Positions 1-6,870 of a stretch of DNA of 24,727 bases are shown one piece after another. Position numbers and translations under genes: made by a program. Source of the DNA: JBCBTJ01 sp964597685 (GTDB lineage Bacteria > Pseudomonadota > Alphaproteobacteria > Caulobacterales > Hyphomonadaceae); NCBI GenBank assembly GCA_964597685.1, contig CAZQZC010000024.1:1-24727 (forward strand). The letters are read 5' to 3'. The number at the start of each line of letters is the position of its first letter. The first letter of the stretch is position 1. The notes beneath the pieces were generated by a model. That model had not been told where the DNA came from, ran no database searches, and worked only from the letters and a program-made list of their open reading frames with translations.

Positions 1-40
1 CCCTTCCGTCTGGGCGGTGGAGCGGGCTAAGACGCGGGGC

Positions 41-988
41 ATGACGACCTATTTCGACCCCATCCCCTTTCCGCTCTGGCGGGATGATCCCACAGCCTTT
101 GCAGCCGCACTGGGACGTACGTTCCGCGAGACCGGCTTCGCGGTGATCGCAGAGCACGCAATCGACCAGCCGACAATCGACACCGCGCTCGCTGCGGCGA
201 AGGCCTTTTTTGCGTTGCCCGATCCCATTAAAGCCGCCTACTTCGACGCCACAGGCGGCGGACAGCGCGGCTATACGCCCTTCGGCCAGGAGAACGCCAA
301 AGGCCGCGCGCAAGCAGACCTTAAGGAATTCTGGCACACCGGCCGACAGGCGCCAGCGGGATCTCCATTCGCTGACATCATGAAACCGACCCCCGCGGTG
401 GCGGACGTCGCGGACTTCGATGCGGCCACGCGGGCCCTGTTCGACGCGCTGGATGCGATGGGACGGGAGCTCTTGCACGCCATCGCATTGGACCTGGGTT
501 TGCCGGGCGACTGGTTCGACGCCAAAGTGACGGAGGGGAATTCGATCCTCCGCCTCCTGCATTATCCGCCGCAGGACGCGCCGCCGCCTGAAGGCTCGGT
601 TCGGGCCGGCGCGCATGAGGACATCAACGTTATCACGCTTCTTCTCGGCGCAGAGGAGGCGGGCCTTCAAGTCAAGCATCGCTCCGGCGACTGGCTGAGC
701 GTCAATCCACCGCCCGGCGCGCTGGTCGTGAATATCGGCGACATGCTGCAGCGTCTGACCAACGATGTCTTGCCGTCGACCACACACCGCGTGGTGAACC
801 CGGGACCAGAACGCGCGCGCTTTCCGCGCTATTCAACACCCTTCTTCCTCCATTTCGCACCGGACGTTCAGATCGACACCCTGCCCGGCTGCATCTCGGC
901 CGAGCGGCCAAACCGATATCCCGAGCCGATTACGGCGCAGGACTACCTGATGGAGCGATTGCGAGAGATCGGATTGGTCAAGGCGTGA
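41..988 (+). CDS. 2-oxoglutarate/Fe(II)-dependent oxygenase, isopenicillin N synthase-like family
   Basis: A soluble 315-residue non-heme iron oxygenase of the isopenicillin N synthase/2OG-Fe(II) type. The double-stranded beta-helix core carries the expected metal triad: H192 and D194 in the motif GAHEDINVITLL and H249 in STTHRVVNP. The 2-oxoglutarate-binding pair is R263-x-S265 (RYS). The N-terminal part (residues 1-100) matches the DIOX_N helical region typical of the family. The substrate cannot be told from sequence; relatives act on diverse small molecules and many bacterial members are uncharacterised. The ATG at 41 is preferred because the encoded MTTYFDPIPF fits family N termini. A GTG at 17 would add eight residues, and no strong ribosome binding site separates the two. 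The promoter lies outside or at the very edge of the window. The 133 nt after it, up to argE, show no clear terminator. Confidence 0.88.
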   Translation: MTTYFDPIPFPLWRDDPTAFAAALGRTFRETGFAVIAEHAIDQPTIDTALAAAKAFFALPDPIKAAYFDATGGGQRGYTPFGQENAKGRAQADLKEFWHTGRQAPAGSPFADIMKPTPAVADVADFDAATRALFDALDAMGRELLHAIALDLGLPGDWFDAKVTEGNSILRLLHYPPQDAPPPEGSVRAGAHEDINVITLLLGAEEAGLQVKHRSGDWLSVNPPPGALVVNIGDMLQRLTNDVLPSTTHRVVNPGPERARFPRYSTPFFLHFAPDVQIDTLPGCISAERPNRYPEPITAQDYLMERLREIGLVKA

Positions 989-1121
989 CCGGCCTCCCGG
1001 ACCACGAACCGGCGCCCAAAATCCCACTTGACTGACACAGTTCCGGTCGGCGCGCGCAAGCCCCGTGAAATCGGACTTTCGAGTCCCGGTCGCGCGCCCA
1101 TGGAGTCCCAGTCGAGACGAC

Positions 1122-2273
1122 TTACCCCTCGCTCAAGAATGCTCCCAGGCGGCGCACGAAGTCCTCGCACGCGACCAATTCGCTGAGCGCGATCCACTCG
1201 TTCGGCTGGTGAGCCTGGTCTATGGAGCCAGGACCGATGAGGACGCAGGAATAGTCGGCTTCCTGGTACTGGCCAGCTTCGGCGGCATAGGGCGCGGCCA
1301 GGGCGCTGTTCTTGCCCGTCAGGCGCGCAGCGAGACGTTCGGCGCGCCCGTCCGGCTCCGGCGACAGGCCCGGCGCGTCGGCGATGACAGAGGTCGACAC
1401 CGCAACACCTGGATGAACGGCTTGGGCCGGGCCGATGATCTCGTCCGCCAGACGGGCCTCGAACCGCGCTCGAACGTCGCTGGCCGACACGCCTGCGATC
1501 GCCCGAATATCCCAATCGAACACGCAGCGGCCGGCGAGGATGTTCACCGCCTCCCCGCCCTCGATCTGGTTGACCGAAATCGTCGCGTGAGCCGGCTCGA
1601 AACGATCATCCGCGACCTCGGCGCGGACCTCGGCCTCAATCTCGTGCAGCAAGGCGATGGCCCGCCCCGCGAGGCCGACGGCGCTGACGCCCAGATGGGA
1701 GAGGCTGGAATGGGCCTCGACGCCGCTGATCTCCGTGCGGCAAACGCAGATACCCTTGTGCGCATTGACCACGCCCATCAGCGTCGGCTCGCCGACGAAG
1801 ACGGCTTCGGCCTCGATCCCTTGCGCGCGCATCCAGGCGATGAGGTGCGGCGCGCCCTGACATCCAACTTCCTCGTCATAGGTCAGCGCGAGGTGGATCG
1901 GCCGTTTCAGCGCGGCGAGGTCGATCCCATGCAGGGCTGACAGGACGCAAGCCGTGAAACCCTTCATGTCGCTGGTCCCGCGGCCATAGGCGCGGTCGTC
2001 CTTGACCGTCAGGCGAAACGGGTCGGTGTCCCAGGATTGCCCGGACACCGGCACAACGTCGGAATGGCCCGAGAGGACAACGCCGCCCGGCCGATCAGGC
2101 CCGAAGCTCGCCCACAGGCTGCCCTTGTCCGGAACGGCGCCGGGGACGATTTCGGCGCGCCCCCCAAGCTCCAGCGACATGTCGCGGACATAATCGAGCA
2201 GCGCCAAATTGCTGCGCGACGACACCGTGTTGAACGCGATCAGGCGTTCGAGGATCTCAAGCGTGCGACTCAT
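1122..2273 (-). CDS. argE: Acetylornithine deacetylase ArgE (M20 metallopeptidase family)
   Basis: A 383-residue cytoplasmic M20 hydrolase that should convert N2-acetyl-L-ornithine to ornithine plus acetate in arginine biosynthesis. The dinuclear zinc ligands are visible: H70 and D72 in LSGHSDVVPV, D102 in GRGTSDMKG, the catalytic E134/E135 in TYDEEVGC, E162 in GEPT and a C-terminal His in the AHQPNEW motif. Length fits the ArgE/DapE group, and the motif set favours ArgE over DapE. The frame is open 240 nt further upstream, but the ATG at 2273 begins the typical MSRTLEILERLIAFNTVS. That ATG overlaps the stop of the upstream arfB gene as ATGA, so translation is probably coupled. Other acyl-amino-acid deacylase activity cannot be excluded. 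Confidence 0.88.
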   Translation of the reverse strand: MSRTLEILERLIAFNTVSSRSNLALLDYVRDMSLELGGRAEIVPGAVPDKGSLWASFGPDRPGGVVLSGHSDVVPVSGQSWDTDPFRLTVKDDRAYGRGTSDMKGFTACVLSALHGIDLAALKRPIHLALTYDEEVGCQGAPHLIAWMRAQGIEAEAVFVGEPTLMGVVNAHKGICVCRTEISGVEAHSSLSHLGVSAVGLAGRAIALLHEIEAEVRAEVADDRFEPAHATISVNQIEGGEAVNILAGRCVFDWDIRAIAGVSASDVRARFEARLADEIIGPAQAVHPGVAVSTSVIADAPGLSPEPDGRAERLAARLTGKNSALAAPYAAEAGQYQEADYSCVLIGPGSIDQAHQPNEWIALSELVACEDFVRRLGAFLSEG

Positions 2274-2725
2274 TCGTCCGACTCCACCTTGCCGCGTAAG
2301 GATTTGATATCGCCCCGCCGGGACTTGGCGTCGAGCCGGCGCTTCACCGAACCCCGCGTGGGCCGCGTGGCGATTCGTCGGCGGCGAATTGTGTTGGCTG
2401 TGCGGATCATCTCCGCCAAGCGCTCTCGCGCGTCGGCGCGGTTCAGCCCTTGGGTCCGGTGCGCCTTTGCTTCGATCACCAAATCGCCGTCGCGCGTGAG
2501 GCGCGTGCGCCATTTGCGCTTCACACGCTCCTTCACCGCGGACGGCAACGACGACCGATCAACATTCCAGCGCAGCTGAACGGCGGTGGCGACCTTGTTC
2601 ACATTCTGCCCGCCCGGCCCTCCGGCGCGGATGAAGCTCTCCTGCAGCTCCCAGGCCGGAAGGGTTAGGGCGTCGTCGATACGGAGGACGGTTTCGTCTG
2701 GTGTGTCGGACACTGAATACTCCAT
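2270..2725 (-). CDS. arfB: Alternative ribosome-rescue factor ArfB (YaeJ), peptidyl-tRNA hydrolase
   Basis: A 151-residue member of the class I release-factor catalytic domain family. The universally conserved GGQ tripeptide is at residues 38-40 (RAGGPGGQNVNK). It is followed by the usual small alpha/beta domain and a basic, presumably disordered C-terminal tail rich in Arg/Lys (about residues 115-147). ArfB inserts this tail in the empty mRNA channel of stalled ribosomes and hydrolyses the peptidyl-tRNA. There is no codon-recognition domain, so it is not RF1/RF2. The ATG at 2725 has no obvious Shine-Dalgarno. The stop overlaps the argE start by 4 nt, which makes the two a coupled pair. The 121-nt space to the divergent RcnB-like gene must hold both promoters. 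Confidence 0.9.
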   Translation of the reverse strand: MEYSVSDTPDETVLRIDDALTLPAWELQESFIRAGGPGGQNVNKVATAVQLRWNVDRSSLPSAVKERVKRKWRTRLTRDGDLVIEAKAHRTQGLNRADARERLAEMIRTANTIRRRRIATRPTRGSVKRRLDAKSRRGDIKSLRGKVESDE

Positions 2726-2767
2726 TCAGGCGGGGTTCAGCGCCTTTGCACTACCAAAACGTCTAAC

Positions 2768-2784
2768 GCGCCCACAACGGGCGC
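2768..2784. other. Short inverted repeat in the arfB / RcnB-like divergent promoter region
   Basis: Arms GCGCCC and GGGCGC with the 5-nt spacer ACAAC give a perfect 6-bp dyad between the two divergent genes. It has no T tract, so it is unlikely to be a terminator. It could be an operator or a leader hairpin for the downstream plus-strand gene. In such GC-rich DNA it may also be chance. Confidence 0.25.
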
Positions 2785-2846
2785 ATCAGGCGGCGGCCTG
2801 GGCCCGGGGGGACGCACGCCACCGCCCAAGAGTATGGAGCGTTCCC

Positions 2847-3443
2847 ATGAACCTCGTCAAAGCCATCGCCATTGCAGCAGCCGCCGCCCTGTCGGCCAGC
2901 GTCGCCACGCCGCCCGCGGAAGCACGCGGACATAAGGGCTTTAAACACGGCAAGTTCAAACATGGCGGGTTTGAGCACCGCGGATTCAAACACAGAGGCG
3001 GGTTCAAACACCGGGGTGGGTTCAAGCATCGCGGGGGCTTCAAACATCGTGGGGGCTTTAAGCATCGTGGTTTTCGCGGCGGCTTCCGGCATGGCGGATT
3101 TAAGCACCGCGGATTTCACAGCGGCTTCAAGCACCGGGGATTTCACGGCCGGGGCTTCAAGCGCGGCTTCGGGCGACGCGGTTTTCGCAGCTTCAAGGGT
3201 CGGGGATTCCGTCATACGGGCTTCGGCCCGAAAGTGGTGGTCGCAGGCGGCTACAAGGTCGGCGGGGTCTACGCCTACCATCCGCGAACCGTCTTGATCG
3301 TCGATTACGGGCGCTTCGGGCTTTACGCCCCGCCCCGCGGGCACCATTGGATCCGCGATTACGGCAGCGGGGATGCGATCCTCGCGTCTATCGCCACCGG
3401 CGCCATCATCGGCCTGGCGGTCGGCGCGATCGCCGATTACTGA
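2847..3443 (+). CDS. Secreted RcnB-like protein with a Gly/His-rich repeat domain
   Basis: A 198-residue exported protein. Residues 1-27 form a Sec signal peptide (hydrophobic AIAIAAAAALSASVA, likely cut near AEA). Residues 28-125 are a low-complexity tract dominated by Gly, His, Lys, Arg and regularly spaced Phe, with four tandem HRGGFK hexapeptides at 49-72 and looser GFKHRG copies on both sides. Residues 139-198 resemble the RcnB family C terminus (VDYGRFGLYAPPRGHHWIR, then a hydrophobic Ala/Gly/Ile segment). E. coli RcnB is a periplasmic protein involved in nickel/cobalt homeostasis. Metal binding by the His-rich tract is plausible, but the very basic repeat is unusual and the function here is inference. 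The ATG at 2847 has a GGAG 8-9 nt upstream and begins the signal peptide; longer upstream starts would bury it. An intrinsic terminator follows at 3508. Confidence 0.75.
   Translation: MNLVKAIAIAAAAALSASVATPPAEARGHKGFKHGKFKHGGFEHRGFKHRGGFKHRGGFKHRGGFKHRGGFKHRGFRGGFRHGGFKHRGFHSGFKHRGFHGRGFKRGFGRRGFRSFKGRGFRHTGFGPKVVVAGGYKVGGVYAYHPRTVLIVDYGRFGLYAPPRGHHWIRDYGSGDAILASIATGAIIGLAVGAIADY
2991..3062 (+). repeat. In-frame 18-bp tandem repeat (HRGGFK x4) in the RcnB-like gene
   Basis: Four consecutive 18-nt units encode HRGGFK at residues 49-72 of the protein, with partly degenerate copies before and after. Units differ mainly at wobble positions (for example CAC/CAT, CGG/CGC/CGT), so the amino-acid repeat is kept while the DNA drifts. 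This indicates selection on the peptide rather than very recent expansion. Confidence 0.85.
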
Positions 3444-3507
3444 CGCGCGCATCTGCGCCTCAGGCGCGATTCACCTTTCCTTCAGCGAATTACGCCCCAT
3501 TATGAAG

Positions 3508-3539
3508 AGCGTCCGGCGGGAGTTCCGGACGCTTGTTTT
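3508..3539 (+). terminator. Rho-independent terminator after the RcnB-like gene, or attenuator before the mini-ORF
   Basis: A perfect 9-bp stem, AGCGTCCGG (3508-3516) and CCGGACGCT (3525-3533), with an 8-nt loop, followed by TGTTTT. It lies 65 nt past the RcnB-like stop and only 7 nt before the extended Shine-Dalgarno of the mini-ORF. It may therefore end the upstream transcript or act as a conditional attenuator or 5' stabilising hairpin for what follows. Confidence 0.75.
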
Positions 3540-3546
3540 CAACAGC

Positions 3547-3563
3547 AGAAAGGAGGTGATCCA
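3547..3563 (+). promoter_or_regulatory. Extended Shine-Dalgarno matching the whole 16S rRNA 3' tail
   Basis: The 17 nt AGAAAGGAGGTGATCCA are exactly the reverse complement of the usual alphaproteobacterial 16S rRNA 3' end (UGGAUCACCUCCUUUCU). The GGAGG core sits 7 nt before the ATG at 3564, an ideal spacing. Ordinary genes in this window have only 4-6 nt of such complementarity. Confidence 0.8.
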
Positions 3564-3644
3564 ATGTCCAGTGAGATCCTAGGAGCGGAGATTGGGTCCG
3601 TTCTGGTGGGAGCCGACGTGGAGCAACCTCTGCGCGGCGCCTAG
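3564..3644 (+). CDS. 26-codon mini-ORF behind a maximal ribosome binding site; function unknown
   Basis: ATG at 3564 opens a 26-residue frame ending in TAG, starting MSSEILGAEIGSVLVG and ending LRGA. I do not recognise the peptide. It has no signal peptide and no run of a single amino acid as in classical biosynthetic attenuator leaders. The case for translation rests on the perfect Shine-Dalgarno at optimal spacing and on the placement between two intrinsic terminators (3508-3539 and 3698-3730), which would make a compact transcript of about 190 nt. It could be a small protein gene, a regulatory leader, or an sRNA-like transcript that sequesters initiating ribosomes. Its start lies 182 nt before the alpha/beta hydrolase ATG, with a strong terminator between them, so it is probably not part of that gene's operon. 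Confidence 0.5.
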   Translation: MSSEILGAEIGSVLVGADVEQPLRGA

Positions 3645-3697
3645 CAGAACAAGGGCGGCTCGACCGCCAAGGATTCAAGAGCCGATCCGGCTCACGG

Positions 3698-3730
3698 CGG
3701 CCGCCCTTAACAGGGCGGCCGTTTCCGTTT
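3698..3730 (+). terminator. Strong Rho-independent terminator after the mini-ORF
   Basis: A perfect 10-bp GC-rich stem, CGGCCGCCCT (3698-3707) and AGGGCGGCCG (3712-3721), with tetraloop TAAC and the tail TTTCCGTTT. It ends transcription 54-86 nt past the mini-ORF stop and 16 nt before the hydrolase start. The hydrolase promoter must then overlap this hairpin or rely on readthrough. Confidence 0.85.
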
Positions 3731-3745
3731 CAACGACGCGGGCCT

Positions 3746-4540
3746 ATGTCTCCTCCCATGCCGAAACGTTCCACCGCCGAGTTCGCGTACCAAGCCGATA
3801 TCGAGGGCGGCGACTTTCCCATGTCGGGCCTTCGCGCGCCGGCCCAGAAGCCGGGCGATTGGCGGGTCGTGATCATTCCCGGAGCGCCGAGCAAGTATCT
3901 CTTGTTCAGGCGCTTACTGGCGGAGGCGCCGCCGGAGCTCGACATGACCGTGATCATGCGAGCCGGTTATGGCGCGAGCCGATTGGGACCGCGGGCGCCC
4001 GTCTTGAACTTCGACGACCAGGTCCGCGCGATCGCGCCGGTGCTGACAGCCGCGGAAGGGCGCAAGACGCTGGTCATGGGGGTGTCCTATGGCGGAGCGC
4101 TGGCGCTCAAGGCCGCGCTTGACCATTCCGACCATGTCGACGCGGTCCTGACATGCGCCATGTTGGTGGATGAACCGCGCGCCCACGCCCGGGCCGCCGT
4201 CGCCGCAGGCGGCCTGCCCGGCCTGGAGCGGGTTTTGCCTGACGACGCCTTCATGGCGCGCCGCGAAGTCGCTGGCCGGCGGAGGCAGATCGGCCCGCTG
4301 TTCAATAAGCTTCGCGAGATCAAGCAGCCTGTCGCAATCCTGCATGGCGACCGGGACCATTTGGTGCACCACGCCTCCGCCGAGCGCTTGAAGGGCATGT
4401 TTCCAGACCAATCCGACGTGTCCCTGAACATCGTGCGGGGCGGCACTCATTATCTGGAATGCGAGCGGCCGACATTCATTTTAACCGAGCTTGCCGGGCT
4501 GATGGCGCGTGCGGACGCGCGCCGCCCAGCTTTGGCCTAA
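3746..4540 (+). CDS. Alpha/beta-hydrolase fold protein
   Basis: A 264-residue soluble alpha/beta hydrolase. The nucleophile elbow is GVSYGG with S114. The acid is probably D204 (or D202) in LHGDRDH and the catalytic His is H235 in RGGTHYLEC. The region before the nucleophile (VVIIPGAPSKYLLF) supplies the usual oxyanion-hole strand and loop. The substrate is not predictable; esterase, lipase-like or C-C hydrolase activities are all possible. The ATG at 3746 is taken as start; another at 3758 (MPKRST) is possible, and neither has a convincing Shine-Dalgarno. The stop codon lies inside a hairpin shared with the end of the convergent clpA, with only 4 nt between the two genes. Confidence 0.82.
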   Translation: MSPPMPKRSTAEFAYQADIEGGDFPMSGLRAPAQKPGDWRVVIIPGAPSKYLLFRRLLAEAPPELDMTVIMRAGYGASRLGPRAPVLNFDDQVRAIAPVLTAAEGRKTLVMGVSYGGALALKAALDHSDHVDAVLTCAMLVDEPRAHARAAVAAGGLPGLERVLPDDAFMARREVAGRRRQIGPLFNKLREIKQPVAILHGDRDHLVHHASAERLKGMFPDQSDVSLNIVRGGTHYLECERPTFILTELAGLMARADARRPALA

Positions 4541-4551
4541 GACATTAGGCC
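4534..4551. terminator. Palindromic hairpin spanning the convergent stops of the hydrolase and clpA
   Basis: GGCCTAA (4534-4540) and TTAGGCC (4545-4551) form a perfect 7-bp stem with loop GACA. The two stop codons (TAA on each strand) form the top of the stem. No T tract follows on either strand, so intrinsic termination would be weak; it may block processing or exonucleases for both mRNAs. Confidence 0.4.
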
Positions 4552-6869
4552 GGCTCGGTCTCGCCCCCGGTGGTCGCGTCGGGCGACTTCTTTTTGGACG
4601 GCTTGTCTTCCTTGTATCGGAAAGACAGCTTCTCGGGGTCTTTCTTGTCTATATCGACCTTCACCGAGCCGCCCTTGGCGAGCTTCCCGAACAACAGCTC
4701 TTCGGCCATCGGCTTTTTCATGTGCTCTTGGATGATCCGCGCGAGCGGGCGTGCGCCGAAATCAGGATCATAGCCGCGTTTGGCGAGCCAAGCGCGCGCC
4801 GCCGGCGTCAGCTCAATCGTCACGTTGCGGTCGGACAATTGGTTTTCGAGCTGCAGCACAAACTTGTCGACCACTTGTTCGATAATCTCCGGCGAGAGGC
4901 CGGCGAACGTGATGACGCTGTCGAGGCGGTTGCGGAATTCCGGCGTGAACAGGCGCTTCAACGCTTCGTCTTGTTCGTCGTCCTTACGACCGCGGCCGAA
5001 ACCGATGGACATCTTGGCCGCATCCGCCGCGCCAGCGTTTGTGGTCATGATCAAGATCACATTCCGGAAGTCGACCTTGCGGCCGTTCGCGTCCGTCAGC
5101 GTGCCGTTGTCCATCACCTGGAGCAGAATATTAAACAGCTCGGGGTGCGCCTTCTCGATCTCATCGAGCAAGAGCACGCAATGGGGGTGCTGGTCGACGC
5201 CGTCGGTCAGCAGGCCGCCCTGGTCGAACCCGACATATCCCGGCGGCGCGCCGATCAGCCGGCTGACCGTGTGGCGCTCCATATATTCCGACATGTCGAA
5301 ACGCAGAAGCTCGACGCCCATGATGGACGACAATTGACGCGCGACCTCGGTTTTGCCGACCCCTGTCGGGCCGGTGAAGAGGTAACATCCGATCGGCTTG
5401 TTGGGTTCGCGAAGGCCCGCCCGGGCGAGCTTGATCGCGGCTGAGAGGGCGTCGATGGCCTCGTTTTGGCCGAACACGACGCGTTTCAGATCGGTCTCGA
5501 GGCTCTTCAATGCGGACGCGTCGTCCTTCGTGACCTGTTTCGGAGGAATCCGGGCGATCTTCGCGATGATGGCTTCGATCTCGCGAACGCCCACCTGCTT
5601 GCGCCGTTTCGATTCCGGCTGAAGCCATTGCGTGGCGCCGGCCTCGTCGATGACGTCGATCGCCTTATCGGGGAGCTTGCGGTCGGTAATGTAGCGCGCG
5701 GATAGCTCGACCGCGGCTTTGATCGCCTCGTTCGTGTAGCGCAATCCGTGAAAATCCTCGAACTTGGACTTCAGGCCCTGCAGGATCTTGATCGTATCCG
5801 GCGCCGTGGGTTCGACCACGTCGATCTTGCGAAAGCGGCGCGACAAGGCGCGGTCTTTCTCGAAGTGCTGCTTGTATTCCTTGAACGTGGTTGAGCCCAT
5901 GCAGCGCAGGCCGCCGTTCTGAAGGGCCGGCTTCAGGAGGTTGGACGCGTCCATCGCCCCGCCGGAGGTCGCCCCGGCGCCGATGACGGTATGGATTTCA
6001 TCGATGAACAGGATCGCTTTCTCCTGCCCCTCAAGCTCTTTCATCACGCTTTTCAGGCGCTCCTCGAAATCGCCGCGATAGCGCGTGCCGGCGAGCAGCG
6101 CGCCCATGTCCAGCGACCAGATCACGGCGTCCTGCAGAATCGCAGGTGATTCGCCGTCGACGATCTTTTTGGCCAGGCCCTCAGCGATCGCCGTTTTTCC
6201 GACGCCAGGGTCGCCGACCAGGATCGGATTGTTCTTCTGGCGGCGGCACAGCACTTCGATGCAGCGCTCAACCTCTTTGTCGCGCCCGATCAACGGGTCG
6301 ATCTTACCGGATCGCGCCTTTTGGTTGAGGTTGACGCAATAGGCTTCCAGAGCCTCCTGTCCGGCCTTCGGCTTTTCAGTCGTCTCTTCCGACGATCCGC
6401 GCACCGGTTTCGCCTTCGACAGGCCGGCCTGTTTGGCGACGCCATGCGAAATGTAGTTCACCGCGTCGTAGCGCGTCATGTCCTGCTCCTGCAGGAAATA
6501 AGCGGCGTGGCTTTCGCGCTCCGAAAAGATCGAGACGAGCACGTTTGCGCCCGTCACCTGATCGCGGCCTGAGGAATCGACATGAAGAATGGCGCGCTGG
6601 ACGACCCGCTGAAACCCTGCGGTCGGCTGCACGCGGCCCTCATTGGAATCGACGATCAGGCTTGAGAGCTCTTCGTCGATATAACGCGTCAGATCCGCCC
6701 GAAGACGGTCGAGGTCGACCTTGCACGCCTTCATCACCTCCTCCGCATCGGGATCGTCGGTGAGCGCGAGCAGGAGATGTTCCAACGTGGCGTATTCCTG
6801 GTCGCGCTCGCTGGCGAGCGTGAGGGCTTGTTCAAGCGCGTTTTCCAGGGTGGGGGTCAAAGAGGGCAA
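4545..6869 (-). CDS. clpA: ATP-dependent Clp protease ATP-binding subunit ClpA (TTG start)
   Basis: A 774-residue Hsp100 unfoldase that feeds substrates to ClpP. The order is: Clp N-domain repeats (about 1-145), a flexible linker, the first AAA+ module (Walker A GDPGVGKT at 219-226, Walker B ILFIDE at 286-291), the second AAA+ module (Walker A GPTGVGKT at 500-507, Walker B LLLDE at 566-570) and a C-terminal small domain ending in a Lys/Glu-rich tail. The ClpP-docking loop is SIGFGRG with the IGF tripeptide at 622-624. There is no ClpB-type coiled-coil insert. The first codon is TTG at 6869: it starts the family-typical MPSLTPTLENALEQAL, has a GGAAG 8 nt upstream, and no ATG in frame fits. It lies 1 nt after the clpS stop, so the two form one operon. 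Confidence 0.96.
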   Translation of the reverse strand: MPSLTPTLENALEQALTLASERDQEYATLEHLLLALTDDPDAEEVMKACKVDLDRLRADLTRYIDEELSSLIVDSNEGRVQPTAGFQRVVQRAILHVDSSGRDQVTGANVLVSIFSERESHAAYFLQEQDMTRYDAVNYISHGVAKQAGLSKAKPVRGSSEETTEKPKAGQEALEAYCVNLNQKARSGKIDPLIGRDKEVERCIEVLCRRQKNNPILVGDPGVGKTAIAEGLAKKIVDGESPAILQDAVIWSLDMGALLAGTRYRGDFEERLKSVMKELEGQEKAILFIDEIHTVIGAGATSGGAMDASNLLKPALQNGGLRCMGSTTFKEYKQHFEKDRALSRRFRKIDVVEPTAPDTIKILQGLKSKFEDFHGLRYTNEAIKAAVELSARYITDRKLPDKAIDVIDEAGATQWLQPESKRRKQVGVREIEAIIAKIARIPPKQVTKDDASALKSLETDLKRVVFGQNEAIDALSAAIKLARAGLREPNKPIGCYLFTGPTGVGKTEVARQLSSIMGVELLRFDMSEYMERHTVSRLIGAPPGYVGFDQGGLLTDGVDQHPHCVLLLDEIEKAHPELFNILLQVMDNGTLTDANGRKVDFRNVILIMTTNAGAADAAKMSIGFGRGRKDDEQDEALKRLFTPEFRNRLDSVITFAGLSPEIIEQVVDKFVLQLENQLSDRNVTIELTPAARAWLAKRGYDPDFGARPLARIIQEHMKKPMAEELLFGKLAKGGSVKVDIDKKDPEKLSFRYKEDKPSKKKSPDATTGGETEPA

Positions 6870-6870
6870 A

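Noticed and set aside
1065..1940. A 291-codon plus-strand open frame
   Set aside because: It is antisense to argE, which carries all zinc-ligand motifs. The translation is compositionally biased and has no ribosome site.
2991..3071. Regular short repeats as a possible CRISPR array
   Set aside because: The 18-nt units are contiguous with no spacers, in frame and coding, and no cas genes are present.
2763..3452. A 229-codon minus-strand open frame with Ala/Pro/Leu/Glu repeats
   Set aside because: Its repeats only mirror the HRGGFK repeat of the RcnB-like gene on the other strand, which has a signal peptide, ribosome site and family match.
3461..3480. GCGCC/GGCGC mini-hairpin after the RcnB-like stop
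   Set aside because: The stem is only 5 bp with no T tract, and the much stronger terminator at 3508-3539 follows closely.
4509..5444. A 311-codon plus-strand open frame
   Set aside because: It is antisense to the C-terminal half of clpA and shows no domain; it is a shadow of a strongly conserved gene.
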